NCBI GenBank assembly: GCA_035318785.1
Contig: DATHDZ010000341.1
Location: forward strand, 1 to 64,000
From: CAIYRG01 sp035318785
GTDB taxonomy: Bacteria > Pseudomonadota > Alphaproteobacteria > Micropepsales > Micropepsaceae
Direction of reading: 5' to 3'
Length of the DNA stretch: 64,000 bases
Part shown: positions 44,503-57,857 of the stretch, in pieces
Position numbering within the stretch: position 1 is the first letter of the stretch
How the letters are laid out: each line of letters starts with the position of its first letter
Notes under the pieces: generated by a model
Told to the model about the DNA's origin: nothing
Database searches by the model: none
Seen by the model: the letters and a program-made list of their open reading frames with translations, nothing else
Position numbers and translations under genes: made by a program

Positions 44503-44871
44503 TTATTGCTTTGCCTTGGCTTGCCACAGTCCCATCACGGCACCGGTCGGGTCCTGGATGATCGAGAACGAACCCATGCCCGGCACTTCCGAGACGTCGC
44601 GAATGATCTTGGCGTCCAAATTTTTCGCTTTTTTCGTCGCGGCCACGACATTGTCGACCAGCACATAGGGAACCCAGGCCGATGGCTGACCCGGCATCGG
44701 ATGTTTCATCATGCCGCCGCCGGTTCCCTCGCCCACTTTGATCAGGGTGTAGGTCATACCGCCGTCCATCGGGACATCTTCCAATTTCCAATCGAGCAGC
44801 GATCCATAGAAGGATTTCGCCTGCTTGACGTCGGTCGTGACAAGTTCGACATGCACAAAGGGATTTCCCAT
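44503..44871 (-). CDS. VOC-family (glyoxalase-like) protein
   Basis: 122 residues starting MGNPFVHVELVTTDVKQAKSFY, a typical vicinal oxygen chelate fold of paired beta-alpha-beta-beta-beta units. The metal-site positions H8 in FVHVEL and the Glu-type position in the second repeat are partly visible, with GSFSIIQDPTGAVMGLWQ as the last strands. The protein may be a dioxygenase, a glyoxalase-like enzyme or a binding protein. GGAGG precedes the ATG by 5 bases; the longer frame to 45057 is not used. Confidence 0.82.
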   Translation of the reverse strand: MGNPFVHVELVTTDVKQAKSFYGSLLDWKLEDVPMDGGMTYTLIKVGEGTGGGMMKHPMPGQPSAWVPYVLVDNVVAATKKAKNLDAKIIRDVSEVPGMGSFSIIQDPTGAVMGLWQAKAKQ

Positions 44872-45031
44872 GATTGCCTCCAACTGCTGACTGGAAACTG
44901 CGAAAACGCGAGCGACCATCGATTGTTCCGGTGACAATCGCGCGACAGCAAGGTTGTGTACGGCGTTCATCTTGCCGTAACCGCGCTCTTGGCATATTAT
45001 GCCAATCCTCTCGTGGTCGCGGAATAGGTCT

Positions 45032-45331
45032 ATGCCAACTCGCAATATTGTCCTCACCGAGCGCCAATCCGAATTGGTCGAGCGACTTGTCGCTTCCGGC
45101 CGGTATCAGAACGCAAGTGAGGTGCTGCGTGAGGGACTTAGATTGATTGAAAGCCGCGATGCCGAGGAAAAAGCTCGGCTTAAAACATTACGCGAAGCGG
45201 CACGTATCGGCGTTGCCGATCTGGAAGCGGGCCGTTACGAAACCTTCGAAACAGCTGAAGCGCTCGAGGCACATGTCAAAGCGCTGATGGCTGGGGCGTC
45301 TGTGCGTATCCCATCACAGCGCGGCAGGTGA
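45032..45331 (+). CDS. parD: ParD-like antitoxin
   Basis: 99 residues starting MPTRNIVLTERQSELVERLVASGRY. The ribbon-helix-helix DNA-binding region (about 5-45, with NASEVLREGLRLIESRD) matches type II ParD/CopG antitoxins; the C-terminal half is acidic and Ala-rich, suitable for wrapping the toxin. It should bind its own promoter and neutralise the toxin encoded 22 bases downstream. I chose the ATG at 45032; the earlier start at 44999 adds unrelated residues. Confidence 0.85.
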   Translation: MPTRNIVLTERQSELVERLVASGRYQNASEVLREGLRLIESRDAEEKARLKTLREAARIGVADLEAGRYETFETAEALEAHVKALMAGASVRIPSQRGR

Positions 45332-45353
45332 TAGTCAAAGGCAAGCTTGGCGG

Positions 45354-45689
45354 GTGCGGCTCGCCTCGGCAGCCCAGAACGACTTGCGAGAGATTGGTAA
45401 TTGGACGGCTGAACATTTCGGCAGAGTTCAAGCTGAAACGTATGCAGAAACAATCGCTGAGGCGATAGCGGCGCTCATTGACGGACCTGCCGTCATGGGG
45501 GTCAAAGAACGCAGCGATATCGCATCAGGAATGTTCTCGCTCCACGTCGCGCGCAAGAAGCGCAAAGGACGCCACTTCATTATCTTCAGGATCGACCAAC
45601 TCGAAAATCGAGAGATCATTGAGATTCTGCGAATCCTCCATGATTCGATGGACCTTGCGAGACATCTGCCCCCCAGATCTCAAGATTAA
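45354..45689 (+). CDS. parE: ParE-like toxin
   Basis: 111 residues of the RelE/ParE fold: LASAAQNDLREIGNWTAEHFGRVQAETYAETI (two N-terminal helices), then strands with LHVARKKRKGRHFIIFRID and the final EIIEILRILHDSMDLARHL, which is the ParE family ending. ParE toxins inhibit DNA gyrase; RelE relatives cut mRNA. GTG start, 22 bases after the ParD-like gene. The neighbour pair and family match make a type II toxin-antitoxin unit. Confidence 0.82.
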   Translation: MRLASAAQNDLREIGNWTAEHFGRVQAETYAETIAEAIAALIDGPAVMGVKERSDIASGMFSLHVARKKRKGRHFIIFRIDQLENREIIEILRILHDSMDLARHLPPRSQD

Positions 45690-45718
45690 GGCGAAGTGCT
45701 GTCACATGGAATCACTCC

Positions 45719-45837
45719 TGTCATGCCCGGCAAGCGCGAAGCGCGCGGAAGGGCATCCAGGCGGCGAAGAAAACACTCGATCTTCACGAAATGGATTCTC
45801 CCCTCGCGGCATACCGCCGCTCGGCCGGGAAGGACAA
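45719..45837. repeat. Imperfect palindromic intergenic repeat, copy 2
   Basis: TGTCATGCCCGGC opens the element and GCCGGGAAGGACA closes it. The right half (ATGGATTCTCCCCTCGCGGC to CCGCTCGGCCGGGAA) is the same as the right half of the element at 9631-9737 with a few changes, while the left half is more diverged. It fills the gap after the toxin gene. Confidence 0.7.
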
Positions 45838-45898
45838 ATGTTTCCACTTGAATGGACGACGCTTTAGACCAGTAGCGTGGCGGGTCGTCAACCGCGCG

Positions 45899-47350
45899 TC
45901 AGCGCGGGAGGTCTGATGAACCCATCAGGAATTGATCGACCGCACGCGCGGCCTGGCGGCCTTCGCGGATCGCCCACACCACGAGCGATTGCCCGCGTCG
46001 CATGTCGCCGCAGGAGAAGATTTTCTCGACCGTCGTTTGATAGTTGACGACGTTCGCCTTGACGTTGCCGCGCCCATCCAATTCGACCCCCGCCTGGTCC
46101 AGAAGTCCGCGCTTGCGCGGGCCGACAAATCCCATGGCAAGAAGCACAAGATCGGCCTTCAGAGGAAAACCGCTTCCTTCCATCTCCTTCATCTGGAAAC
46201 GGCCCGAAGTGTCTTTCACCCATTCGACGCGCACGCATTCGAGCGCCTCGATCCTCCCTTTGGCTCCGACCGCGCGTTTGGTCAGCACAGCCCAGTCACG
46301 GTCGCAGCCTTCCTCCTGCGAAGAGGACGTGCGCATCTTCAGCGGCCAATCGGGCCAGGTCAGCGCTTTGTTTTCCTTCTCTGGCGGCTGCGGCAAAATC
46401 TCGAGCTGCGTGATCGAAGCGGCACCCTGCCGGTTGGCGGTACCGATGCAGTCCGAACCCGTGTCGCCGCCCCCGATGACAATGACATGCTTGTCCTTCG
46501 CCGTGATGGTACCGCGCGGCGCGGCGCGGGATTCATCATCACCCGCCACGCGCTTGTTCTGCTGCGTCAGATAATCCATAGCGAAATGGATACCGGTAAG
46601 CTCGCGGCCCTGCACCTCCAAGTCGCGCGGTGCTTCGGCGCCGCACGACATCACGATGGCGTCGTAGCTTTCCATCAGAGATTTCACCGAGATGGTCACG
46701 CCCACTTCGACACTGGGGCGGAACTCGACGCCTTCGGCTTCCATCTGGCGCATACGGCGGTCGATGTGCCGCTTCTCCATTTTGAAATCGGGAATGCCAT
46801 AGCGCAGCAGCCCGCCGACCCGGTCGCTCTTCTCGAACAACGTCACCGCATGCCCGGCGCGCGCCAATTGTTGCGCGCACGCAAGCCCCGCGGGGCCAGA
46901 GCCAATCACCGCCACGCGCTTTCCGGTTTTCTTCGGCGGGAGATAGGGATGAATCCAGTTCTCCTCCCAGCCGCGGTCGACGATCTCGCATTCGATCGTC
47001 TTGATGGTCACCGGATTGTCGTCGATGTTCAGCGTACAGGACGCCTCGCAGGGCGCAGGACAGATGCGGCCGGTGAATTCCGGGAAATTGTTGGTGGAAT
47101 GCAGCGTTTCCAGCGCCACCTGCCACTGATCGCGATAGACGAGGTTGTTCCAGTCCGGGATCATGTTGTTGACCGGACAGCCGGTGTGACAGAACGGAAT
47201 GCCGCAATCCATGCAGCGTGCCGCCTGCGTCGCTACTTCCGCATAGGGCAGCGGCTTGACGAATTCCGTCCAGGTCTTCTTGCGTGACTCGGGCTTTTCA
47301 TAGCCGCGGTCGTGGCGCGCGATTTCCATGAAGCCGGTCGGTTTACCCAT
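45899..47350 (-). CDS. gltD: Glutamate synthase small subunit GltD (NADPH-dependent)
   Basis: The 483-residue FAD/NADPH subunit that supplies electrons to GltB for glutamate formation in nitrogen assimilation. N-terminal iron-sulfur cysteine blocks are present (CMDCGIPFCHTGCPVNN and CPAPCEASCTLN), then the FAD loop VIGSGPAGLACAQQLARAG near 148 and the NADPH loop VIGGGDTGSDCIGTANRQG near 291. It follows gltB by 129 bases on the same strand and is probably cotranscribed. Confidence 0.96.
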   Translation of the reverse strand: MGKPTGFMEIARHDRGYEKPESRKKTWTEFVKPLPYAEVATQAARCMDCGIPFCHTGCPVNNMIPDWNNLVYRDQWQVALETLHSTNNFPEFTGRICPAPCEASCTLNIDDNPVTIKTIECEIVDRGWEENWIHPYLPPKKTGKRVAVIGSGPAGLACAQQLARAGHAVTLFEKSDRVGGLLRYGIPDFKMEKRHIDRRMRQMEAEGVEFRPSVEVGVTISVKSLMESYDAIVMSCGAEAPRDLEVQGRELTGIHFAMDYLTQQNKRVAGDDESRAAPRGTITAKDKHVIVIGGGDTGSDCIGTANRQGAASITQLEILPQPPEKENKALTWPDWPLKMRTSSSQEEGCDRDWAVLTKRAVGAKGRIEALECVRVEWVKDTSGRFQMKEMEGSGFPLKADLVLLAMGFVGPRKRGLLDQAGVELDGRGNVKANVVNYQTTVEKIFSCGDMRRGQSLVVWAIREGRQAARAVDQFLMGSSDLPR

Positions 47351-47479
47351 GATTCAGCCAGACAATTTCAAGATTTGCGTTCGTCGGGAATGAAATTCCA
47401 GTAAGCCATCTTGTCTATCGGCTTTCCGGCAACCGGTTCAAGGAAATCCTGCCGCGGCATAAGGACGGACGCGCGGCCA

Positions 47480-52114
<4,635 letters not shown>

Positions 52115-52237
52115 TCAAACAATCCCAATTGTATCCGGCCGGGAGGCCTTTCCAACCTCGCGACCTAGCAGGCTCTTCAACCTACCGCAATGCAACAACT
52201 TAGCTCATGAGGCGACCGCTGCAAGCGGCGCTTTTGC

Positions 52238-53476
52238 CTAATCCTGAAGCGCCTCGCGGTGCAGCTCCAGCGAGCGCCCCATGGCAAGATACGCGAGGGT
52301 CGCCACGAGCGGTGGGATGGCGGCAAACAGGAAGATGGTGCGGATGTCCACATGGGTCGAAAGCAATATGCCGCCGACCACGGGACCGACGATCGAACCG
52401 ATTCGTCCCACGGCCAACGCCCAGCCGACGCCGGTGGCCCGAATCGATGTGGGATAGAATTTCGCCGCGACACCATTGTTGCAGTTCTGCGCGCCGACCG
52501 TGCCGATGCCGATGCCGAACGCCATCACCATGGTAAAGGCGACCGCCGAGCCGGCCAGACCGATGCCGGCGATGCAAAGTGCGGCGATGATGAAGGCGAC
52601 GGGCAGAACGCGCTGCGGGCCGTAGCGATCCACCAGCGGACCCATGGCGAAAGCGGCGGCGACGCCCGCGAACTGGACCACCGCGGTCGCGATCACGGCG
52701 TAATATTCCGCAACGCCCTGGGCCCCGATGGTCGTTGGAAGCCAGCTGGTGAGGAAGAAGAGCTCCATCAGATTGGCGAAGAAGATGATCCACAGCAGGA
52801 TCGTGATCCGTGCCCGTCCCTCGCTGAACAGGCGGCCGACGGGGATTTTCGGCTTGGATTCGCCCTGTGGCACGTAAGATTCGGGCATGGCGACGACGAG
52901 AACCGGCCATAGGACCAGGGCCAGGCCACCGCAGAAGATAAGCACCGATCCCCAGCCATAGGCCGGGATGAGCCAGGCCGCGATGATCCCGCCGAAACCC
53001 GCACCGATGGAATAGAAGGAGAACATGGCGGCGACCGCAGAGGCACGCTTGGCGTTGGGGCTGAACTCGGCGGTGATGGCAATGGCGTTCGGCATGGCGC
53101 CGCCGAGGCCAAAGCCCGTGAGGAGCCGAAGCACGATCAGGGCCGGCAACGTTTCTACGAATGCCGTGGCAATCGTCAGGATGGCGAAAGCAATGACCGA
53201 ATATAGCACGACGCGCCGGCGGCCATAGGAATCCGCAAGCGGCGCGATCAAGAACCCGCCAAACATCATGCCGACGAGCCCGGCGGCAATCGCCAGCGTG
53301 AGGGAGCCAGGTGCCACCCCCCAATCCCTCGCGATGCCAGGCACCACATAACCCATGAGCTGGGCGTCATAGCCCTCGACGAACATGGTCGCGGCACAAA
53401 GCGTGAGGGCCACCCAGCGAAGGCGCCTGCGGGGCTCTGCGGCGGGCACGGCTTCGGCAATTGTGGCGTTGGACAC
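52238..53476 (-). CDS. MFS transporter of the aromatic acid:H+ symporter (AAHS) type
   Basis: About 412 residues with twelve helices. The first helix has MFVEGYDAQLMGYVVPGIARDWG, the AAHS-type D-x-YD motif where the Asp is needed for proton-coupled uptake of aromatic acids. The loop DSYGRRRV is the MFS motif A. The family takes up 4-hydroxybenzoate, protocatechuate, phthalate-like or related acids. GTG 53476 is preferred because GGAGG lies 7 bases before it; the earlier GTG at 53482 would overlap that site. It is upstream of the DHA2 gene's 3' end and near the phthalate-like genes. Confidence 0.88.
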   Translation of the reverse strand: MSNATIAEAVPAAEPRRRLRWVALTLCAATMFVEGYDAQLMGYVVPGIARDWGVAPGSLTLAIAAGLVGMMFGGFLIAPLADSYGRRRVVLYSVIAFAILTIATAFVETLPALIVLRLLTGFGLGGAMPNAIAITAEFSPNAKRASAVAAMFSFYSIGAGFGGIIAAWLIPAYGWGSVLIFCGGLALVLWPVLVVAMPESYVPQGESKPKIPVGRLFSEGRARITILLWIIFFANLMELFFLTSWLPTTIGAQGVAEYYAVIATAVVQFAGVAAAFAMGPLVDRYGPQRVLPVAFIIAALCIAGIGLAGSAVAFTMVMAFGIGIGTVGAQNCNNGVAAKFYPTSIRATGVGWALAVGRIGSIVGPVVGGILLSTHVDIRTIFLFAAIPPLVATLAYLAMGRSLELHREALQD

Positions 53477-53509
53477 GGGCACCCCTCCTTACGGGTGCCG
53501 GCCGCCGCT

Positions 53510-54937
53510 CTATTCGGCCGCGCTCCGGTAACCCGACACTTGCCAGCCGTCATCCGGCTTGAGGCGCCGGAACCCTATCGCCGAAGTCGCCATTAGCAAA
53601 GCGATGGTGATGAAGACGATTCGGAAATCCCCGACCGTGATCGGCCCCAAGCCCGACAAGACGGCGAGGAGGCTGGCGCTGATCCCGACCCCGAGGCTCT
53701 GCGCCAATCTCTGAGCCAGAGCAAATATGCTGGTGGCCTTGGACATCTCCTCGGGCGGCACATCGGAATATGCCAGCGCGCCCATCCCGATCATCTGCCC
53801 GGAGCGCAGCACGCCGAACGTGAAGAGATAGACCGCGATGAGGATATGCGGCGTTGTTGCCTCGAACAGGGCGAAACCGGCCATGAGCAGCGAACTCAGG
53901 GTCAGGCCGGCCAGAAACACGGCGCGAAAGCCGAAACGTTTCACCAGATGCGAGACCCAGACGCGCATGCTCATGGCGCCGGCGGTATTCAGAAAGGTGA
54001 GCAGGCCGGACTGAAACGGGTTGAGACCAAAGCCAACCTGCAGCAAAAGCGGCATCAGGAAGGGCACGGTCGCGATGCCTGCCCGGATCACATTGCCCGC
54101 GAGGACGGCCACGGAAAATGTCCGTCCTCGAAACATGCGCAAATCCAGCACCGGATTGGGGTGGCGGGCGGCATAGAAGGAATAACCGGCGAGGATCGAG
54201 GCGGCGCCTGCGAGAAGCAGCGTCTCGGTCACCGCATCGAGCGTGTGGCGGCCGAGATTTTCGATGGCGAACTGCCCGATTCCAAGGCCGACCGCGATGA
54301 TGAGGAATCCGGGAATGTCGAAGGCCGAGGGTCGCGGCATGCGGACGTCGGGAATGAATTTCAGCGCCAGCGCGATCCCGATGAAACCGATCGGCACATT
54401 GATGAAGAAATTCCAGTGCCATGAGAAATAGGTGGTGATGAACCCGCCCACCAGGGGCCCCATCGTCGGGCCCAGCATGCCGGGAAGCATGTAATAGCTC
54501 ATCGCCTTCATGAGCTGATCCTTCGGGAACGTGCGTGTCAGGATCAGGCGGCCGACCGGCGTCATCATGGCGCCGCCGAAGCCCTGCACGATCCGGCTCA
54601 TCACCAGGGCAGACAATGTTTCCGACAGTCCACACAACACCGAGCCCAAGGTGAAGAAGCCGATGGCGCTGCAGAAAACGAAGCGCGCCCCGAACCGGTC
54701 GGCGATCCAGCCGCTGATCGGAATGAAGATCGCGAGGCTGATCAGATAGGAGGTGATCGCCGCACTCATCTGGGACGGCGACACCTGGAAGCTCGCCGCC
54801 ATTTGCGGCAGCGAGGTCGAGATGATGGAGGAATCCAGGCCGTCCATGAAAAAGGCGCCGGCGATGACCGTAGGTACGATCCGCGACATTTGCGCGCTGG
54901 GCGGTTCGGTACGTCCTGAATCCAATTCCGTGACCAA
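53510..54937 (-). CDS. MFS transporter, DHA2 (14-helix drug:H+ antiporter-like) family
   Basis: A 475-residue membrane protein with about fourteen hydrophobic helices. MDGLDSSIISTSLPQMAASF in helix 1 with the Asp-Ser pair, the motif A loop DRFGARFVF and GPLVGGFITTYFSWHWNFFINVP in helix 5 are DHA2 signatures. Members export drugs or aromatic compounds. The start is uncertain (TTG at 54937 or ATG near 54889). It is divergent from the reductase gene at 55115 and so shares its control region. Confidence 0.87.
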   Translation of the reverse strand: MVTELDSGRTEPPSAQMSRIVPTVIAGAFFMDGLDSSIISTSLPQMAASFQVSPSQMSAAITSYLISLAIFIPISGWIADRFGARFVFCSAIGFFTLGSVLCGLSETLSALVMSRIVQGFGGAMMTPVGRLILTRTFPKDQLMKAMSYYMLPGMLGPTMGPLVGGFITTYFSWHWNFFINVPIGFIGIALALKFIPDVRMPRPSAFDIPGFLIIAVGLGIGQFAIENLGRHTLDAVTETLLLAGAASILAGYSFYAARHPNPVLDLRMFRGRTFSVAVLAGNVIRAGIATVPFLMPLLLQVGFGLNPFQSGLLTFLNTAGAMSMRVWVSHLVKRFGFRAVFLAGLTLSSLLMAGFALFEATTPHILIAVYLFTFGVLRSGQMIGMGALAYSDVPPEEMSKATSIFALAQRLAQSLGVGISASLLAVLSGLGPITVGDFRIVFITIALLMATSAIGFRRLKPDDGWQVSGYRSAAE

Positions 54938-55114
54938 TAAGGATGAGCGGTCTATGCGGCGCCGATGCGCCTTCCGTCAAGCAGCGCGCACAACCGAAAG
55001 CCGCGGTGTGGCCGTTTGCCCTTCAACATCGGGTCAGACGGCGTCATATAGGCTTGAATAGAGCGTGGCTGCGCGGCAGAACGTACCCGCCCACATAACG
55101 GCCAGGAAGACGGC

Positions 55115-56080
55115 TTGTCGGAAAGCTCCAATATCCCGCCCGAATCGATCGAGGTCGTGCTCACGAGCGTGCGCATGGCGGCGCGGGACACCAATCTCTA
55201 CACCTTCGAGCGGCCTGATCGCGGACCGCTGCCGGGCGCCGAGCCGGGGTCCCATATCGGCGTCATCCTGGCAAACGGAATCGAGCGGCAATATTCCCTT
55301 CTTCATGCCGGGCCGGAGCTCTCGGAATATACGGTCGGGGTGAAGCGCGACGCGAACAGCCGCGGCGGTTCGCTCTACATGCACGATCAGCTGCGAGTCG
55401 GTTCGAAGATTTTCATCGTGCCGCCGCGCAACAATTTCCCGCTGAAGGAAGATGCCCAGATGGTCGTGCTGCTGGCCGGCGGCATAGGCATCACGCCGAT
55501 CTATTGCATGGTCAAACGGCTGATCGCGAAAACGCGGCCCTGGGCGCTTTACTATTCCTGCCGTTCGCGGATGGACGCGGCGTTCTTCGGCGAACTGTCG
55601 CAATATCAGGAGGCGCATTTTCATTTCGACGACGAGGAAGAGGGGCGCTTTCTGAACGTCGCGGCCATCGTCGAAAACCTGCCGAAACACGCCCATCTCT
55701 ATTGCTGCGGTCCGGCCCCCATGCTCGCCGGTTTCGAGGCGGCGACGGCGCATTGGCCGCCCGAGCAGATCCATGTCGAATATTTCACGCCGAAATTCGC
55801 CGCCGCACAGGGAGGCGGTTATGTCGTGGAGCTCGCGCGCTCAAAACGCGAGCTGACCATTCCGCCCGGAAAATCCATCCTGCAGGCGGTGCGCGAAGCC
55901 GGCATCCAGGTACCGCATTCCTGCGAGGAAGGCGTGTGCGGCGCCTGCGAGACGCGCGTGATCTCCGGCATCCCCGATCATCGCGACACCATCCTGACCG
56001 AGCAGGAGCGCAAAGAGAGCGCAACCATGATGATCTGCTGCTCCGGCTCCAAGAGCCCGCGCCTCGTTCTCGACATTTGA
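55115..56080 (+). CDS. Ferredoxin-type oxygenase reductase (FNR + 2Fe-2S; VanB/PDR-like)
   Basis: A 321-residue electron-transfer protein. The FMN/FAD and NAD(P)H domains span about 10-220, with VVLLAGGIGITPIYCMVKRL for the nucleotide site and YCCGPAPMLAGF; the C-terminal plant-type ferredoxin has CEEGVCGACETRV and a further Cys (MICCSGS) for the 2Fe-2S cluster. The domain order FNR then ferredoxin matches phthalate dioxygenase reductase and vanillate demethylase reductase. Start is TTG with a modest ribosome site. The RraA-like gene starts 9 bases after its stop; the oxygenase partner is not in the window. Confidence 0.9.
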   Translation: MSESSNIPPESIEVVLTSVRMAARDTNLYTFERPDRGPLPGAEPGSHIGVILANGIERQYSLLHAGPELSEYTVGVKRDANSRGGSLYMHDQLRVGSKIFIVPPRNNFPLKEDAQMVVLLAGGIGITPIYCMVKRLIAKTRPWALYYSCRSRMDAAFFGELSQYQEAHFHFDDEEEGRFLNVAAIVENLPKHAHLYCCGPAPMLAGFEAATAHWPPEQIHVEYFTPKFAAAQGGGYVVELARSKRELTIPPGKSILQAVREAGIQVPHSCEEGVCGACETRVISGIPDHRDTILTEQERKESATMMICCSGSKSPRLVLDI

Positions 56081-56089
56081 GGAGCCGCG

Positions 56090-56767
56090 TTGTCCGAAGA
56101 CACCCAGATCGATCCCAAAGACGCCGTGCGACGCTTGCGGCGTCTGGATTGCTGCGCGGTTTCCGATGCGCTCGATCGGCTGAAGCTCGGCAGCGTGGTG
56201 AGCGGCGTACCTCAGCAATCGGGCGACACCCGCATTGCGGGGCGCGCTGTCACGGTGAAGCTCGGCATAGGCACCGGACCCAAAGGCCCGCCTCGTCATC
56301 TTGGCACCGCTGCCGTGGATCGGGCCGGGCCCGACGATGTCATCGTCGTCGAGCAACGCTCGGGCATCGAAGCGGGTAGCTGGGGTGGCCTGCTTACGCT
56401 TGGCGCCAAGCTCCGGGGCGTCGCGGGAGTCGTCTGCGACGGGCCGGTACGGGACATCGATGAGGCGCGCGCGCAGGGCTTTGCGATTTTCGCGCGCTCA
56501 CTGACAGCCAGGACCGCGCGCGGCCGGATCGTCGAACTCGGCACCAATGTGCCCGTTCTATTTGAAACCGTAAAAGTCGAGCCGGGCGATTACGTCATCG
56601 CGGATCGGAGCGCGGTGATCTTCATCGCCGCCGCCTACATCGCGCGCGTGCTCGATGCCGCCGAAACCATCGCCGCCAAGGAAGCCGCCATGGCCAAGGC
56701 GCTGATGGCAGGCGAACCCATCAGTCAGGTGATGGCCGCCGATTACGAACACATGCTGACGCGCTGA
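56090..56767 (+). CDS. RraA / HMG-CHA aldolase-like protein
   Basis: 225 residues from a TTG start with GAGGAG before it. The RraA fold is shown by LDCCAVSDALDRL near the start, GGLLTLGAKLRGVAGVVCDGPVRDIDE (the metal and substrate loop, with the R-D pair typical of class II HMG/CHA aldolases) and the RSAVIFIAA-type end. True RraA proteins regulate RNase E; pathway-linked ones cleave 4-hydroxy-4-methyl-2-oxoglutarate or 4-carboxy-4-hydroxy-2-oxoadipate, the last step of protocatechuate 4,5-cleavage. The location between a reductase and a decarboxylase gene favours the aldolase role. Confidence 0.82.
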   Translation: MSEDTQIDPKDAVRRLRRLDCCAVSDALDRLKLGSVVSGVPQQSGDTRIAGRAVTVKLGIGTGPKGPPRHLGTAAVDRAGPDDVIVVEQRSGIEAGSWGGLLTLGAKLRGVAGVVCDGPVRDIDEARAQGFAIFARSLTARTARGRIVELGTNVPVLFETVKVEPGDYVIADRSAVIFIAAAYIARVLDAAETIAAKEAAMAKALMAGEPISQVMAADYEHMLTR

Positions 56768-56804
56768 ACGATACCGCTATCATAAGCAAAACCCGAGGGG
56801 ACCC

Positions 56805-57791
56805 ATGTCGCAATTGAACCTTTCCATCGCCACCACGGATTACGATCACTTCCGCGATTTCCGATTGGGCTTCGTCAAAGCCGAGGGGATCGACCACACC
56901 TGGCTCAATCTCGGCCATCACGAATGTTTCGCGCGCTTCACCGCGAATCGCGAATTCGATCTGTCGGAATTGTCTTTCGCCAAATTCTCGACCCAGGTAA
57001 CTCGCGCGGATTCCGACATTATCGGCCTTCCGGTGATCTGCTCGCGGCTGTTTCGCTTCAGCTCGTTCTACGTCAACAAGAAGAGCGGCATCAAAAGCGC
57101 GAGCGATCTGAAGGGCAAGAAAGTCGGCTCGCCGGAATGGGCGCATTCGGCAGCGGTCTATATGCGCGGCTGGCTGCACAATGAGATGGACGTGAAACTT
57201 ACCGATGTCCACTGGTACCAGGCAGGCGCCAATGCGCCGGGGCGCGAGGAGAAAGTGGAGCTCAATCTGCCCAAGGGGCTGAAGCTCACGCGCGTCGCCG
57301 ACAAATCCTTGAGCGAGATGCTTGCCGCGAACGAAATCGACTGCGCCATCATCGCCCGCCCGCCGACCTGTTTCCTGGAGGACCATCCCGATGTGGTGCG
57401 CCTCTTCCCGAATTATCTGGAGATGGAAGAGGAATATTACGAGCGCACCAAAGTGTGGCCGATCATGCATATCATCGCGATGAAAAAATCGATCCTCGAC
57501 GAGCATCCCTGGGCGGCGCGCAATCTCTACAACGCATTCCTGGAATCCAAACGCCGCAGCATCGAGCGCATTCTCGATCCCGCCGTATCGCGCTATCCGG
57601 TGCCGTGGCTGACCACCTATGCGCGCAAGATGCGCGACCGGTTCGGCGATCTGTATCCCTATGGCATCGAAGAGAACCGGCCGACCTGGGAGCAGATGGC
57701 GCTCTATACGTTTCAGCAGGGCATCGCCCACCGGCAGTTCAAGCCGGAGGAAATCTTCCCCAAAGGCATCATGACCAAAGTCGTGATCTGA
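56805..57791 (+). CDS. 4,5-dihydroxyphthalate decarboxylase-like protein
   Basis: 328 residues with a periplasmic-binding-like fold but no signal peptide. LSIATTDYDHFRDF at the start, LPVICSRLFRFSSFYVN, the segment VGSPEWAHSAAVYMRGWL and ARPPTCFLEDHPDVVRLFPNY are typical of Pht5-type enzymes, which remove CO2 from 4,5-dihydroxyphthalate to give protocatechuate. With the reductase and aldolase-like genes before it on the same strand, a phthalate or related aromatic acid pathway is suggested. The substrate is not proven. Confidence 0.8.
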   Translation: MSQLNLSIATTDYDHFRDFRLGFVKAEGIDHTWLNLGHHECFARFTANREFDLSELSFAKFSTQVTRADSDIIGLPVICSRLFRFSSFYVNKKSGIKSASDLKGKKVGSPEWAHSAAVYMRGWLHNEMDVKLTDVHWYQAGANAPGREEKVELNLPKGLKLTRVADKSLSEMLAANEIDCAIIARPPTCFLEDHPDVVRLFPNYLEMEEEYYERTKVWPIMHIIAMKKSILDEHPWAARNLYNAFLESKRRSIERILDPAVSRYPVPWLTTYARKMRDRFGDLYPYGIEENRPTWEQMALYTFQQGIAHRQFKPEEIFPKGIMTKVVI

Positions 57792-57857
57792 TGGAGTCTT
57801 GCTTCGACGAGAATGGACAAGCTAACCCATGTCATTCGCGCGAACGCGACGGCGCCT

